Assembly: GCF_012222825.1 (NCBI RefSeq)
Contig: NZ_CP038017.1
Location: forward strand, 930,001-994,000
Length of the DNA stretch: 64,000 nucleotides
DNA from: Allofrancisella frigidaquae
Lineage (GTDB): Bacteria > Pseudomonadota > Gammaproteobacteria > Francisellales > Francisellaceae
Reading direction: 5' to 3'
In this document: piece after piece, positions 37,439-48,544 of the stretch
How positions within the stretch are numbered: the stretch's first letter is position 1
How the letters are laid out: every line of letters starts with the position of its first letter
Position numbers and translations under genes: made by a program
The notes under the pieces: generated by a model
The model's input: only the letters and a program-made list of their open reading frames with translations
The model's database searches: none
Told to the model about the DNA's origin: nothing

Positions 37439-38242
37439 ATGATGTTACAATACCCCCATATAGACCCTGTTGCCCTACAGTTAGGACCAATTAAAATTCA
37501 TTGGTATGGGTTGATGTATCTAATTGGCATTCTTGCTGGTTGGTTTCTACTTAAGTATAGAGCTAAAAGAAAGTCTTGGTCTCCAGTTAAACCTGAGCAA
37601 GTTGGAGATTTAACCTTCTATATAGCTCTTGGTGTAATTTTAGGTGGGAGAATTGGTTATATAGTTTTCTATAATCTCTTATTTTATATACATAATCCTC
37701 TAAATATGTTTTCTTTATGGGATGGTGGTATGTCGTTCCATGGTGGTTTTATTGGTGTATTAGTAGTTTTTGGTATATATGCAAAAAAGCATAATATTAA
37801 CTTTTTTGATCTTGGTGAATTTGTTGCACCAGTAATACCGATAGGTCTAGGTGCTGGTAGAATAGGTAATTTTATCAATGGTGAACTTTGGGGGAGAGTT
37901 ACCGATTCTCCTATAGGCATGATTTTCCCAACTGGAGGCCCTCTACCAAGATACCCTTCTCAACTTTTTGAATTTTTGTTAGAAGGTGTGGTTCTTTTTA
38001 GTATCCTTTGGATTGTAACTATAAAAAAACGTCCTAGATATTTGGTACTAGGTTTATTTATGTTTTTATATGGATCTGCTAGATTTATTTGCGAATTTTT
38101 CAGACAACCAGACCCGCAGTATGGTTACATTTTCTTTAATTGGGTAACTATGGGGCAAATATTATCTGCGCCTATGGTTTTATTAGGAGCAACAATCTTA
38201 ATCGCTGTGTTTGTTAAAACTAAAGGTAAAAAACATGCGTGA
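37439..38242 (+). CDS. lgt: Prolipoprotein diacylglyceryl transferase
   Basis: Adds diacylglycerol to the lipobox Cys of prolipoproteins. About seven membrane segments, with [21 protein letters not shown], the Lgt signature [14 protein letters not shown] and PRYPSQLFE. 267 residues. Its stop overlaps the thyA start by 8 bases, the lgt-thyA pair common in proteobacteria. Confidence 0.97.
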   Translation: MMLQYPHIDPVALQLGPIKIHWYGLMYLIGILAGWFLLKYRAKRKSWSPVKPEQVGDLTFYIALGVILGGRIGYIVFYNLLFYIHNPLNMFSLWDGGMSFHGGFIGVLVVFGIYAKKHNINFFDLGEFVAPVIPIGLGAGRIGNFINGELWGRVTDSPIGMIFPTGGPLPRYPSQLFEFLLEGVVLFSILWIVTIKKRPRYLVLGLFMFLYGSARFICEFFRQPDPQYGYIFFNWVTMGQILSAPMVLLGATILIAVFVKTKGKKHA

Positions 38243-39059
38243 ATATTTAAATTTCCTTAGATATATCAAAGAAAATGGTACAGATAAGGGAGATAGAACT
38301 GGTACTGGTACAAAAAGTATTTTTGGATTTCAGATGCGTTTTGATTTACAAAAAGGGTTTCCTCTTGTAACTACTAAAAAGATTCATCTACCAAGTGTTG
38401 TTCATGAACTGTTATGGTTTATAAGCGGTGATACAAACGTTAAATACCTTAACGAAAATAAAGTAAGAATATGGAATGAATGGGCAACTGAAAATGGTGA
38501 GCTAGGTCCAATATATGGTAAGCAATGGCGTGATTTTAATGGTCAAGGAGTTGACCAAATTGCTGAAGTTATAGAGCTTTTAAAAACTAATCCTAATTCA
38601 CGTAGAATATTAGTGTCAGCTTGGAACCCATGTGTGGTACCTAGTGAAAAACTTTCTCCTCAAGAGAACGTAAAAATCGGTAATTCTGCCCTCCCACCAT
38701 GTCATGCTATGTTTCAGTTTTATGTAGCTGATAATAAACTATCCTGTATGCTTACCCAGCGTAGTGCAGATGCATTTTTAGGCGTACCTTTTAACATTGC
38801 TAGCTATTCACTACTTACACATATGGTAGCACAACAATGCGATTTAGATGTTGGTGAGTTTATATGGTCTGGTGGAGATTGTCATATCTATAATAATCAT
38901 ATAGATCAAGTTAACGAACAACTTAATCGTACACCTCTAGAGCTACCAACCCTAAAGATTTTGAGAAGACCAAACTCTATTTTTGATTATAAGTATGACG
39001 ATTTTGAGTTTGTAAATTATAATTACCACCCTGCTATTAAAGCAAAAATATCTATATAA
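38235..39059 (+). CDS. thyA: Thymidylate synthase
   Basis: Methylates dUMP with methylene-THF. [13 protein letters not shown] is the phosphate-binding loop, and the nucleophile Cys is in [14 protein letters not shown] followed by [19 protein letters not shown]. Start taken at ATG 38235 ([11 protein letters not shown]), 274 residues. The region [24 protein letters not shown] is a little longer than in the E. coli enzyme. Confidence 0.96.
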   Translation: MREYLNFLRYIKENGTDKGDRTGTGTKSIFGFQMRFDLQKGFPLVTTKKIHLPSVVHELLWFISGDTNVKYLNENKVRIWNEWATENGELGPIYGKQWRDFNGQGVDQIAEVIELLKTNPNSRRILVSAWNPCVVPSEKLSPQENVKIGNSALPPCHAMFQFYVADNKLSCMLTQRSADAFLGVPFNIASYSLLTHMVAQQCDLDVGEFIWSGGDCHIYNNHIDQVNEQLNRTPLELPTLKILRRPNSIFDYKYDDFEFVNYNYHPAIKAKISI

Positions 39060-39074
39060 AGGAACGATTCTCCA

Positions 39075-40310
39075 ATGAACCAACTTTCACTTAGTAAAAA
39101 GAAAATTCCTATATTATTGCTCGAAGGGATACACAGTAACGCTATAGAATCTTTTAAAGCTGCTGGTTATGAGAACGTTGAACTTTTAAATACCGCTTTA
39201 GAAGGCCAACAGTTAATAGAAAAATTAAAAGACTTTAAAATAGTTGGCTTACGCTCACAAACTCAATTAACTAAAGAAGTTTTAGAAAATTCTAAGCATC
39301 TTACAGCTATAGGCTGTTTTTGTATCGGAACTAATCAAGTAGATTTAAAGGCTGCTCAACAGTTAGGTATACCTGTTTTTAATGCTCCTTTTTCAAATAC
39401 ACGAAGTGTTGCGGAATTAGTTTTAGCTGAAGCTATCTTACTAGTAAGAAATGTCATAGACAAAAATGCTAAAGCTCACCGTGGTGAGTGGTTAAAATCA
39501 GCAGAAAATGCCAATGAAATTAGAGGCAAAACTTTAGGAATAATTGGCTATGGTCATATTGGTATGCAACTTGGAATACTTGCTGAGAGTATTGGTCTAA
39601 ATGTTATATTTTATGATATTGAAGAAAAACTTCCTCTAGGCAATGCTACCCAAGTTTCTAACTTAGAGAAACTACTGAAACAGTCTGATATCATATCTTT
39701 ACACGTGCCTCAATTATCTACTACTAAAAATATGATTTCGTATAATGAATTTAGCTTAATGAAAAATAATTCTGTAATTATAAATGCTTCACGTGGTAAT
39801 GTTATAGATATTGATGCATTAGTTAAAGCTTTAGAAACTAAAAAGCTTAAAGGAGCTGCTATAGACGTTTTTCCTAAAGAGCCCTCTTCTAAAAATGAAG
39901 TTTTTGACAGTCCTTTAAGAAATTTTGATAATGTATTTTTAACACCACACATTGGTGGAAGCACTATAGAAGCTCAAGAAAACATAGCAAACGAAGTTAG
40001 CGCCAAACTTATCAAATACTCTGATAATGGTTCTACTTTAAATGCTGTAAATTTCCCAGAATTATCTCTACCACTCCACACTAACAGCCATAGAATTTTG
40101 CATATACACCAAAACATTCCTGGTATAATAAATGAGCTAAACAAGATTTTAGCTGAGAAAAATATAAATGTTGAAGGACAATACCTTAGAACATTAGAAA
40201 ATATAGGCTATGTTGTTATGGATATTCGTTCAACGGATAATCAAGCAAAAGATCTTGTCGAAGAATTTAAAAAAGTAAAAGCAACTATACGTGCACGTTA
40301 TTTGATATAG
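39075..40310 (+). CDS. serA: D-3-phosphoglycerate dehydrogenase
   Basis: First step of serine synthesis. N-terminal substrate/Rossmann fold with IIGYGHIGMQLGILAESIGL, ASRGNVIDIDAL and the catalytic His of HIGGSTIEAQENIA; C-terminal ACT domain (about 340-411, IPGIINELNKILAEKNIN). Length 411 and domain layout match the E. coli type. tilS starts at the base after its stop. Confidence 0.95.
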   Translation: MNQLSLSKKKIPILLLEGIHSNAIESFKAAGYENVELLNTALEGQQLIEKLKDFKIVGLRSQTQLTKEVLENSKHLTAIGCFCIGTNQVDLKAAQQLGIPVFNAPFSNTRSVAELVLAEAILLVRNVIDKNAKAHRGEWLKSAENANEIRGKTLGIIGYGHIGMQLGILAESIGLNVIFYDIEEKLPLGNATQVSNLEKLLKQSDIISLHVPQLSTTKNMISYNEFSLMKNNSVIINASRGNVIDIDALVKALETKKLKGAAIDVFPKEPSSKNEVFDSPLRNFDNVFLTPHIGGSTIEAQENIANEVSAKLIKYSDNGSTLNAVNFPELSLPLHTNSHRILHIHQNIPGIINELNKILAEKNINVEGQYLRTLENIGYVVMDIRSTDNQAKDLVEEFKKVKATIRARYLI

Positions 40311-41519
40311 ATGGCAGCTATCAACAAAGCCGAAATTGTAAAAGAAATAACTTCTCTAAATCCTTCACACATCATTATAGGATATAGCGGTGGAGTTGAC
40401 TCTAGTGTACTTTTAAATATATCTGCCGCAACTAACATACCTATAGTAGCAATCTATATTAACCATGGTATTCATCCACAAGCTGATAATTGGCAAAATC
40501 ATTGTCAACAGACATGCAAGCACTACAAAGCTGAATTTATAGCTCATACTCTTGATAAAGCTCCTAAATCAGAAAGCTTTGAAGCATGGGCTAGTAAGCA
40601 AAGGATGATTTTCTTCCAAAAGACAATGTCTAACTACCCTAACCCTCTACTACTATTAGGACATCACCTAGATGACCAAGCAGAAACTTTTTTATTACAA
40701 GCTATTAGAGGTGCTGGGCTTGCTGGGCTTTCGGCTATGCCGCGTTATAAAAAATTAAATAATGGAGCGCTTCTAAGACCACTACTTAACTACCCTAAAG
40801 CTGAAATAGAAAAATTTGCTATAAACAATAATATTACTCATATATATGATAACAGTAATCAAGATAATAAATATCGTCGTAACCTGATACGTAACCAAAT
40901 CATCCCAGTATTAAAGGAGTTTAATCCAAGTATAAGTAAAACTCTTTCTCGCAGTGCAAGTATTTGTGCCCAGAGCAATAATATTTTAAACAAATTGCTT
41001 GCAGAAAAATTAACAGAAATATCAGATAATAAACATATCAACGTAGACTTACTAATAAAACTTGATAAAGATGTTCAAACTAATTTACTGCATTTATGGT
41101 TTAAAAACAATACTCATTTAAGTCTAAAAGCCAACCAACTTGATACTATTATTTTGAGCCTCAATAGTAACCAAGTAACTACTGGATGGCAACTTGATAT
41201 AAATTACGATTACAAGCTAGTTGTAGAATATGGTTTACTAAAGATAAACCAGAAAGTTTTAACAGAACCTCCTACAGATAGACAGACCGTCATAAATTGG
41301 CTGGAACAATGTTCTGATGGAAAAAAAGATTTCACCAAGGTAGTTATTAGAGATAGAAAAAGTTCAGATAAATGTAAATACATAGGAAGACATAAAACTA
41401 ATAATTTAAAAGTCCTTTTTCAAGAGCTGAAAATACCTGCCGAAAGTAGACATAAAGCAAAAATTATTCTATTAGATAATGAAATAATTGCCATATATCC
41501 TTTTTTTATTTGTGGTTAG
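40311..41519 (+). CDS. tilS: tRNA(Ile)-lysidine synthase
   Basis: Modifies C34 of tRNA-Ile(CAU) with lysine. PP-loop [38 protein letters not shown] and the [12 protein letters not shown] block are present, followed by the substrate-binding and C-terminal domains. 402 residues, full length for gammaproteobacteria. Convergent with bioA. Confidence 0.95.
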   Translation: MAAINKAEIVKEITSLNPSHIIIGYSGGVDSSVLLNISAATNIPIVAIYINHGIHPQADNWQNHCQQTCKHYKAEFIAHTLDKAPKSESFEAWASKQRMIFFQKTMSNYPNPLLLLGHHLDDQAETFLLQAIRGAGLAGLSAMPRYKKLNNGALLRPLLNYPKAEIEKFAINNNITHIYDNSNQDNKYRRNLIRNQIIPVLKEFNPSISKTLSRSASICAQSNNILNKLLAEKLTEISDNKHINVDLLIKLDKDVQTNLLHLWFKNNTHLSLKANQLDTIILSLNSNQVTTGWQLDINYDYKLVVEYGLLKINQKVLTEPPTDRQTVINWLEQCSDGKKDFTKVVIRDRKSSDKCKYIGRHKTNNLKVLFQELKIPAESRHKAKIILLDNEIIAIYPFFICG

Positions 41520-41555
41520 AAAGGTTAAATTATGCTATAACAATTCGTTTCTCAA

Positions 41556-42848
41556 TTAAGTTCTCAAAGATTTTAAGATAGCATCTTTTGTTATTACCTT
41601 TAGCTGATGTATTTCTTCTTTTGTAGAGTTTAAAGGTGGTAGCCAATATATAGTATTTCCTAGCGGCCTAAGTAATGCACCAATTTTTACAGCCTCACGA
41701 TAAACATCTAAGCCAAACCTACTTTTATTCACATCTAAATCAGCTGCTATTATAGCTCCTATATTTCTAATATTTTTTAAAATAGGTATTTCTTTCTGTA
41801 TTTCTAAAAATGATTCTAAAAATGATTCCTCAAGTTTTGATACGTTTTCTAAAATCTTCTCTTGTTCAAAAATGTCTATCACTGCGTTTGCACAAACAGC
41901 ACCTAAAACATTGCCACTATGCGTATGTGAGTGCAAAAATGCTTTAGTTAAATCATCACTATAAAACATTTTATAATATTCATTCTTTGTTACAACCACG
42001 CTAAACGGAAAATTTCCCGAAGTTAAGCCTTTTGATAAACATAAAAAATCAGGTTGAACGTCTAAATATTCAAAGGCAAACATCTTACCAAGACGCCCTA
42101 TTCCGGTCATAATTTCATCAAAAATTATAAAAATATCATTTTCTTTGCACCATTTACAGAGTCTGTTTAGATAGTCTTTGCTATATATTAACATCCCCCC
42201 AGCGCCTTGGCATAATGGTTCTACTATTAAAGCATTTATATTATCTTTATGCTGCTCTAGATATTTTTTTGATTCTAGCCAGTAAAGCTCTGCATTCTCC
42301 CATAATGGATCATTTTTTCCTGTTACATAAGGGATACCCTTTAAAATAAAGCTTTCAAATAATAATGCTTTATAAGGTTCTGAATATAAACTACAATCAC
42401 TAACACTCATTGTAGCTAATGTTTCACCGTGGTATGAATTTTCTAAACATAAGAACTTAGTTTTATTACTTTGGTTATTAAATTTTCTAATATGCGTGGT
42501 CATTTTTAAGGCTATCTCAACTGCACAAGAACCATCGCTAGCATACAGGGTTTTATCCATGTTAGTTAGCTTACATATTTTTTGACTAAAAGTATTTATT
42601 TCATTATTTGTGGTATTTGCAAATATAGTATGCTCATACTTATCTAGCTGATCTTTTAACTTACTAATTATACTTGGATGCCTATGACCTAATGATTTAC
42701 ACCACCAACTAGAGGTAGCATCAAAGAGCTCTCTATTATCTTTAGTATAAATGTATCTACCTTGTGTTTTTATGACTTCTAAAGGTGGGATTCTTTCAAA
42801 ATCTTTCATTTGGGTGCATGGATGCCATATATTTGTACTATAAGTCAT
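41556..42848 (-). CDS. bioA: Adenosylmethionine-8-amino-7-oxononanoate aminotransferase
   Basis: PLP transaminase that makes DAPA from KAPA using SAM. It has IWHPCTQMKDF, SSWWCKSLGHRHP, IFDEIMTGIGRLGKMFAFE (cofactor Asp) and the PLP Lys in LCLSKGLTSGNFP. I take ATG 42848 (MTYSTNIWHPC, aligning with the E. coli N terminus). An upstream in-frame TTG at 42881 lies within the operator itself. The ATG directly follows the BirA half-site, with no evident Shine-Dalgarno. Regulated with bioB by the intergenic operator. Confidence 0.95.
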   Translation of the reverse strand: MTYSTNIWHPCTQMKDFERIPPLEVIKTQGRYIYTKDNRELFDATSSWWCKSLGHRHPSIISKLKDQLDKYEHTIFANTTNNEINTFSQKICKLTNMDKTLYASDGSCAVEIALKMTTHIRKFNNQSNKTKFLCLENSYHGETLATMSVSDCSLYSEPYKALLFESFILKGIPYVTGKNDPLWENAELYWLESKKYLEQHKDNINALIVEPLCQGAGGMLIYSKDYLNRLCKWCKENDIFIIFDEIMTGIGRLGKMFAFEYLDVQPDFLCLSKGLTSGNFPFSVVVTKNEYYKMFYSDDLTKAFLHSHTHSGNVLGAVCANAVIDIFEQEKILENVSKLEESFLESFLEIQKEIPILKNIRNIGAIIAADLDVNKSRFGLDVYREAVKIGALLRPLGNTIYWLPPLNSTKEEIHQLKVITKDAILKSLRT

Positions 42849-42881
42849 TTGTAAACCATTATTAGATATTAAAGTTGACAA
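42849..42881. promoter_or_regulatory. BirA operator of the divergent bioA/bioB promoters
   Basis: TTGTAAACC (42849-42857), 15-base spacer, then AGTTGACAA (42873-42881). The consensus is TTGTAAACC-N(14-16)-GGTTTACAA; the left half is perfect and the right half matches 7 of 9. It overlaps the -35 of bioB and the expected start of bioA transcripts, so biotinoyl-AMP-bound BirA should repress both sides. Confidence 0.9.
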
Positions 42882-42904
42882 ATATTATACACGCAAGATA
42901 GAAT
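42875..42904 (+). promoter_or_regulatory. bioB promoter
   Basis: TTGACA (42875-42880), 18-base spacer, TAGAAT (42899-42904). The -35 box lies within the right BirA half-site. Confidence 0.6.
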
Positions 42905-42918
42905 TGTTCACAATTACA
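42889..42918 (-). promoter_or_regulatory. bioA promoter
   Basis: On the minus strand TTGTGA, 18-base spacer and TATAAT point at bioA, so transcription would start inside the BirA operator and leave a leader of only some 30 bases. Confidence 0.5.
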
Positions 42919-42935
42919 AATTACAATAAAAAAAC

Positions 42936-43874
42936 ATGACGTTAGAACAAATACAAGAGATTTATAATAAACCACTGACGGAACTAATTTTCCTTGCTTT
43001 AGAAACACATAAAAAACATTTTACTAATGATATTGAATTATGTTCGCTAAAGAGTATCAAAACTGGAGCTTGTCCAGAAGATTGTAAATATTGCCCACAA
43101 AGTGGACATTACAATACCAATATAGAAAAACATAAGCTTTTAGATAAAGATGAGATCTTAAAAGAAGCTCAAAAAGCAAAATCTAATGGTTCAAAAAGAT
43201 TTTGTATGGGTGCTGCTTGGAAAAGTATACCTAAAAAAGACTTAGATAAAGTAGCTGAAATCATATCTGAAGTTAAAGGATTAGGTTTAGAAACGTGTGT
43301 CACATTAGGAAGCATAAGTAGTGATGAAGCAAATTTATTAAAAGAAGCTGGTCTTGATTACTATAACCACAACTTAGATACGTCAAAAGAGTTTTATCCC
43401 AACATAATATCAACGCGTAAATTTGAAGAAAGGATAGAAACTATTAGAAATGTAGCTAATGCTAATATCAATGTTTGCTGTGGCGGCATTCTAGGTATGG
43501 GAGAGTCTTTAGATGATAGACTAAATCTACTATTAGAACTTTTAAATTTACCAGCAGTTCCTAAAAGTATACCTATTAATACATTAATCCCTGTTAAAGG
43601 AACCCCTTTAGGTGATAAATATTCACAAGCCCAAGTTGATAATCTTGATTTGGTTAGATTTATAGCAACCACCAGAATCTTATTTCCACAAGCTAGATTA
43701 AGACTTTCAGCAGGTAGAGAGCATATGTCTCTTGAAACTCAAACTCTTTGTTTCCTAGCTGGAATAAATTCTATATTTTATGGCAATAAGTTACTTACTG
43801 AAAATAATGCTTCTATCAACTCTGATAAATATCTAATATCTAAACTTGGCTTACACTCTAATGCTGTTGCTTAA
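42936..43874 (+). CDS. bioB: Biotin synthase
   Basis: Radical-SAM sulfur-insertion enzyme, last step of biotin synthesis. [15 protein letters not shown] holds the CxxxCxxC cluster; [22 protein letters not shown] and RLSAGRE are further conserved blocks, with cysteines for the 2Fe-2S cluster. 312 residues. First gene of bioBFCD. Confidence 0.97.
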   Translation: MTLEQIQEIYNKPLTELIFLALETHKKHFTNDIELCSLKSIKTGACPEDCKYCPQSGHYNTNIEKHKLLDKDEILKEAQKAKSNGSKRFCMGAAWKSIPKKDLDKVAEIISEVKGLGLETCVTLGSISSDEANLLKEAGLDYYNHNLDTSKEFYPNIISTRKFEERIETIRNVANANINVCCGGILGMGESLDDRLNLLLELLNLPAVPKSIPINTLIPVKGTPLGDKYSQAQVDNLDLVRFIATTRILFPQARLRLSAGREHMSLETQTLCFLAGINSIFYGNKLLTENNASINSDKYLISKLGLHSNAVA

Positions 43875-43886
43875 TTATAGGTAATT

Positions 43887-44993
43887 ATGGAACATTTAGA
43901 AAAAAAATATTTTGAATATCAGCAAGCTAATTTGCTAAGGGAGCTAAAAACTTATAAAAATAGTAACGATATTATAGACTTTACTACTAGTGATTATTTA
44001 AATCTATCTAACTCACAAAACCTTGAAAAAGCCTTTACCCAGGGATTCAGAAAATATGGTTTTGGAAGTAAAGGTTCAGCTATAGTTTGTGGGTATAACG
44101 ATAGCATTAAAGAGTTTGAACGGATATTTTCTAACTTTGTAGGTTACCCTCAGGCTATATTCTTCAATTCTGGTTTTATGGCCAATTTAGCCGTCTATTC
44201 GACTTTATTTACTAAACAAGATACTATTTTTACAGACAAAAATATTCATGCCTCTATCATTGATGGAATTAAACTTTCAGAAGCAAAACTTAAAAGGTAT
44301 AAACACCAAAGCACAGAACATTTAAAAACCATCTATGACCATAAGAGTTTTGTAATCACAGAAGGAGTATTTAGTACTACTGGCAGCATTACGGATTTAA
44401 ATAAAATATCTAGCTTTATAAATAATAATAAACTTGTTGTAGATGAAGCACATAGTTTTGGAGTTATTGGTAATCAAGGTTCTGGCTCTATTAATTATCA
44501 CAATTTAAGTCATAAAGAATGTCCAATAGCAGTTTTTCCTTTAGGCAAAGCTTTTGGTGGGGTTGGTGCTGTCGTATGCACTACCAACAAAATAGCAAAT
44601 TATCTAATACAGTTTGCTAGACATTATATCTATACTACCGCCTTACCTGCTTTAATTTTAGAAGCATCAATGATTCAATTAGAAAACTTAAAAAATGCAA
44701 ATATTCAAAGAGAGAATTTAAAAAATAACATTTATTTTTTTAATAGCTTGTGTCAAGAAAAAAACTTAAAACTAGTATCTGATGACGCCTCTCCTGTTAG
44801 AAGCATTTTAATAGGAGATTCTAGCTTAGCTATAAAACTAAAAGATGATTTAGACAAAAATAATATAGCTGTATCATGCTTTAGATATCCAACGGTACCA
44901 AAAAACCAATCATTACTTAGGTTCTCAATACATGCAAATAATACATTTGAAGAAATACAAAAAGCTCTAACTATTTTATCTAAAGGTATCTAG
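43887..44993 (+). CDS. bioF: 8-amino-7-oxononanoate synthase
   Basis: PLP enzyme joining pimeloyl-thioester and alanine. SGFMANLAVYSTL, VVDEAHSFGVIG and PLGKAFGGVGAVV with the PLP Lys are present. 368 residues, slightly short of the usual 380. Twelve bases after bioB. Confidence 0.95.
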   Translation: MEHLEKKYFEYQQANLLRELKTYKNSNDIIDFTTSDYLNLSNSQNLEKAFTQGFRKYGFGSKGSAIVCGYNDSIKEFERIFSNFVGYPQAIFFNSGFMANLAVYSTLFTKQDTIFTDKNIHASIIDGIKLSEAKLKRYKHQSTEHLKTIYDHKSFVITEGVFSTTGSITDLNKISSFINNNKLVVDEAHSFGVIGNQGSGSINYHNLSHKECPIAVFPLGKAFGGVGAVVCTTNKIANYLIQFARHYIYTTALPALILEASMIQLENLKNANIQRENLKNNIYFFNSLCQEKNLKLVSDDASPVRSILIGDSSLAIKLKDDLDKNNIAVSCFRYPTVPKNQSLLRFSIHANNTFEEIQKALTILSKGI

Positions 44994-44995
44994 CA

Positions 44996-45733
44996 ATGGA
45001 TAAATACAATAAGATTAAGCAAAATTTCTTTTATGCCAATGAATACTCGAATAATGCAACTGTACAAAATCTAGTAAGAAAACAACTTCTAAATATAAGT
45101 TTAGAATTTGTTAATACTCCAGTGAATAACATTTTATGTCTTGGTATGAGAAGTACTTCAGAACTCTTAGAACTAAATAATATGTTTCAACCAAATACAC
45201 TTGATATTGTTGATTTAGCCCTGCCAAATTTATCTAATTCACAAGTATATAAGGATAAAAATATAAACCTTTTTGAACTAAATTTTGATCAAGATTTACA
45301 TTTATTGACTAAAAACTACGATCTTATTTTTTCTAATATGTCTTTTCAATGGAGTAATAACCTAAACAATTTAATATCCAATTTAAAAAGAAAGCTAAAT
45401 AATAAATCTTTGCTAACTTTTACTACTTTACTTTCTGGAAATTTCCATGAAATTTCAAATATTTTAAGAGTAAATAAAATGCTTTCAAAAGATACTACTA
45501 TTAAAATAATTAAGGATAATAAACTAGAATGTTTATATAACAAATCATTCTATCTAACTCTTAGATTTGAGAATTTTAAAAAATTAACTACACACCTTAA
45601 AAATACAGGAGTAAATACATATACAGGTTCATTAAATAAGGTAAGTTTTAGTACCATAAAAAACCTCTACAAGCAATCTAATGACTGTAAATTAACTTAC
45701 CATATTGGTTTATTTATATGCTACAAGGAGTAA
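44996..45733 (+). CDS. bioC: Malonyl-ACP O-methyltransferase BioC
   Basis: Methylates malonyl-ACP to start pimelate synthesis on the fatty-acid pathway. A divergent 245-residue SAM methyltransferase: ILCLGMRSTSELLEL in place of a clean GxGxG motif I, YDLIFSNMSFQWSNNL as the BioC-typical block, and FKKLTTHLKNTGVNTYT near the C terminus. Position between bioF and bioD fixes the assignment. Confidence 0.88.
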   Translation: MDKYNKIKQNFFYANEYSNNATVQNLVRKQLLNISLEFVNTPVNNILCLGMRSTSELLELNNMFQPNTLDIVDLALPNLSNSQVYKDKNINLFELNFDQDLHLLTKNYDLIFSNMSFQWSNNLNNLISNLKRKLNNKSLLTFTTLLSGNFHEISNILRVNKMLSKDTTIKIIKDNKLECLYNKSFYLTLRFENFKKLTTHLKNTGVNTYTGSLNKVSFSTIKNLYKQSNDCKLTYHIGLFICYKE

Positions 45734-45736
45734 TTT

Positions 45737-46414
45737 ATGAAAAAATTTTTTATAATAGGGACAGACACAGAAGTAGGTAAAACATATATTTCAACAAACC
45801 TAATAAAAGCTTATGAATCACAAGGTATAAACTCACTGTGTTTAAAGCCTGTAGCTTCAGGAAAAAGTGAAACTTCTGATTTAGCAGAAGATGTTGAAAG
45901 CATTTTAAATGCTTATAATTATAAATTCACTGCTGAGCAAATAAACTTAATTTCATTTGATCAGGCTATAGCACCACATATAGCTGCCATGAATTTAAAC
46001 AAAAATATTAATCTAACAGAACTTAACCAATTTATTACAAACAAATATAGTCATAATTATGATATTTTACTTATAGAAGGTGCCGGAGGATTGCTTACAC
46101 CTTATTGTAATAAGCTTACACAACTAGATTTAATAAAATCTTTACAAATACCTGTTTTATTAGTTTCTAGTATAAGAGTTGGTTGTATAAACCATACATT
46201 GCTGACAATCAATGAGTTAAAGCGTCATAATATTAATTTAAAAGGTTGGGTAGCTAATTGTAATAGTCAAAAAACACTCCATATTAATGAACAAATACAA
46301 ACAATAGAACAACTATCTAATGAGAAATGTTTAGCAAGAATAGACAAAGACAGTAATTATCTAGATTTTATTGAGTTGTCTAAAATACTAATCTCTCCTG
46401 AAGAAAAAGTATAA
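45737..46414 (+). CDS. bioD: Dethiobiotin synthetase
   Basis: ATP-dependent carboxylation of [20 protein letters not shown] is Walker A, LKPVASGK binds substrate and [13 protein letters not shown] is the conserved Glu loop. 225 residues. Its 3' end overlaps the convergent birA by 58 bases. Confidence 0.95.
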   Translation: MKKFFIIGTDTEVGKTYISTNLIKAYESQGINSLCLKPVASGKSETSDLAEDVESILNAYNYKFTAEQINLISFDQAIAPHIAAMNLNKNINLTELNQFITNKYSHNYDILLIEGAGGLLTPYCNKLTQLDLIKSLQIPVLLVSSIRVGCINHTLLTINELKRHNINLKGWVANCNSQKTLHINEQIQTIEQLSNEKCLARIDKDSNYLDFIELSKILISPEEKV

Positions 46415-47319
46415 GTATTATTGTTAGATTCAACAATTATTTCACCAATATCAGATAAATCTTTGTAGCTACAATTTGAAAAAACCTTATCTCCTATTTT
46501 TAGTGAAAAGGTTTTATCTTTTAAGTAGTTTATCTTCTCATAGTCTGGTTTAAAATAAGCAAATCCTTGTTTAATAAAGATATCTAGCTCTTGCTGGATA
46601 TCTTTAATTAGCTCAATTAGCAGCCATGTTCTATCAATATGTTTCTTTGATTCTAACTTTAAAGAAGTCCATTGGTTTGCTATATCTTCATTTTTCTGCA
46701 TATTTACATTTAAGCCAAAACCAATAAATAGTTTTGCTTTATCATTAATTTCAGCAAAAATATTTATAATAGTTCCGCTAACTTTTTTATTGTTAATAAA
46801 AATATCATTAGGCCACTTTAATTTAGGTTCTAGCCCGAATCTGGCTAACGCTTTAGCAATGCTTATCGATATAACTAAAGACAAACCTGTTAATCTTGAC
46901 ACATCTAACTCTACAAACTCAAGCAAAGTACAATATATATTCTTACCAAAAGGAGAACTCCAACTTCTATTAAACCTACCAAAACCACTAGTCTGATGCT
47001 CTGCTATAAAGATAGTATTTTTGCTAAAATCACCTTGGCTTTCTATAGCATATTTAGATGTTGAATCTATCGAATAAAAATATATAACTTTATCAAAAAC
47101 TTTTTCTATTTTATTTACATCAATTAAATCTAATTTTTCTTCTAATAAATAGCCTATTTTGGGATTAGAAAAAATATTTATTTTATATTTGTCTTTTAGT
47201 TTTTTTATATTCTTAGATACAGCTGCTCTTGTAATTCCAAGCTTATTTCCTATCTCTTCCCCACTTACATATTCTTTGTCACTTAAGAAATTAAAGATTT
47301 GCTGTTGAGTTTTGTTCAT
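46357..47319 (-). CDS. birA: Biotin--protein ligase and bio repressor BirA
   Basis: Bifunctional form: N-terminal winged helix ([20 protein letters not shown], about residues 20-40), the ligase core with [23 protein letters not shown] and [15 protein letters not shown], and a C-terminal SH3-like domain. The DNA-binding domain together with the operator at 42849-42881 makes it the local repressor. 320 residues. Confidence 0.95.
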   Translation of the reverse strand: MNKTQQQIFNFLSDKEYVSGEEIGNKLGITRAAVSKNIKKLKDKYKINIFSNPKIGYLLEEKLDLIDVNKIEKVFDKVIYFYSIDSTSKYAIESQGDFSKNTIFIAEHQTSGFGRFNRSWSSPFGKNIYCTLLEFVELDVSRLTGLSLVISISIAKALARFGLEPKLKWPNDIFINNKKVSGTIINIFAEINDKAKLFIGFGLNVNMQKNEDIANQWTSLKLESKKHIDRTWLLIELIKDIQQELDIFIKQGFAYFKPDYEKINYLKDKTFSLKIGDKVFSNCSYKDLSDIGEIIVESNNNTYTFSSGEISILDNSIKSR

Positions 47320-47321
47320 AT

Positions 47322-47894
47322 TTAACTTTTAGTATTCTCTTTAAAATATTTACATAAGTCTACTAAAGCCTTATCAAAATCATCATTCACAAGTTGGCAA
47401 TCATATTCATTAGCATGAGCAATTTCGCTTTCAGCTTGTTTCATACGGTAATCTATAGTTTCTTTAGTATCTGTATTTCTAGCTTCTAACCTATTTCTAA
47501 GCTCATCTAGAGAAGGTGGTAATATAAACAAGCTTTTTGCTTTGTCTTTATATATTGCTCTTGTCTGTTGTGCTCCCTGCCAGTCAATTTCTAAGATTAT
47601 ATTTTTACCTTCTTTTAATAATCTGTCTAGTTCAGCTTTTGATGTTCCATAATAGTTTTTAAATACTTTAGCATATTCTAAGAAGCCATCTTTTTTTATT
47701 ATATTTTCAAACTCCAATGTATCTACAAAATAATACTCTTTACCATTAGTCTCACCAACTCGAGGAGATCGCGTAGTATGTGATACTGCCACTGCAAAGT
47801 TACTTTTACCGATTTGAGTTGCTAAAAAAGCTTTTAAAAGAGAACTTTTGCCAGCACCAGATGGAGCTGAAACTATAAAGATATAATTACGCAT
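47322..47894 (-). CDS. gmk: Guanylate kinase
   Basis: Phosphorylates GMP to GDP. P-loop [35 protein letters not shown] and the IDWQGAQQTR block. 190 residues. This is the complete copy; a 51-codon 5' duplicate lies at 54957-55142. birA follows after 2 bases. Confidence 0.96.
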   Translation of the reverse strand: MRNYIFIVSAPSGAGKSSLLKAFLATQIGKSNFAVAVSHTTRSPRVGETNGKEYYFVDTLEFENIIKKDGFLEYAKVFKNYYGTSKAELDRLLKEGKNIILEIDWQGAQQTRAIYKDKAKSLFILPPSLDELRNRLEARNTDTKETIDYRMKQAESEIAHANEYDCQLVNDDFDKALVDLCKYFKENTKS

Positions 47895-48000
47895 AGTAAT
47901 TAACTAAAATAAATATTAATTCACAAGATTATACAATTTTAAAACTGTAAATAGAACACTGCTTCCAAATAAACTGTATCCGTTAAAGTGACTTTATTTA
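47743..48000. repeat. Left copy of the 258-bp gmk-5' direct repeat
   Basis: Matches 54991-55248 over 258 bp without gaps. There are seven mismatches, all within the gmk coding part; the start codon and about 106 bp upstream are identical. The two copies bound the 48.0-55.0 kb island. Confidence 0.95.
47928..47955 (-). promoter_or_regulatory. gmk promoter
   Basis: Minus-strand TATAAT (47928-47933) with a 17-base spacer to TTCTAT. The same box recurs at 55176-55181 in the right repeat copy and points into the island operon. Confidence 0.5.
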
Positions 48001-48035
48001 TGAAAGCATTACCCTATTATGCCAATTTCGATTTT

Positions 48036-48428
48036 TTAAAACTCTCTTCTTTTCATAAAACAATTGTTAGATTTGTCTAGATTAATTTTTTCATAAAAAC
48101 CCATAGCGGATGGCGATGATAGTAATAAAAGAGTACATTTTGGAGTGATAACATTTTTAATATAATCTATTATCTTCTTTCCTATTCCTTTGCCTTGATA
48201 TTTTTTAGAAACAGCCAAGTCTGATAAATAGCAACAATATGAAAAATCTGTTAACGATCTAGCTATACCAACAAGCTCATCACCCTCATATGCACAAACG
48301 ACTAAATTGGAATTTTTGTACATCTTTTTTATTCTGTCAAAATCATCTACAGGACGTATTATCCCAGAATCTTCATATAAACTAATAATTTTTTCAATTG
48401 TTGGTACTTCATTAAGAGTTATTCTCAT
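48036..48428 (-). CDS. GNAT-family N-acetyltransferase
   Basis: 130 residues with the acetyl-CoA loop VSKKYQGKGIGKKIIDY and a preceding YLSDLAV strand; C-terminal MGFYEKINL is also GNAT-like. A strong AAAGGAG precedes the ATG, so it is translated independently of the genes upstream. Substrate is unknown. It could be self-protection or a tailoring enzyme for the island pathway, or an unrelated passenger. Confidence 0.82.
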   Translation of the reverse strand: MRITLNEVPTIEKIISLYEDSGIIRPVDDFDRIKKMYKNSNLVVCAYEGDELVGIARSLTDFSYCCYLSDLAVSKKYQGKGIGKKIIDYIKNVITPKCTLLLLSSPSAMGFYEKINLDKSNNCFMKRREF

Positions 48429-48544
48429 TTTATAATTCTCCTTTATGGTAACTTCCCACCTTTAATTTTGTTAGTTCTGATATGAAAAGGTGTATATTTT
48501 TTAGCTAATGATTTGAGCTTTCTAAAACCATAAATATAGATACA

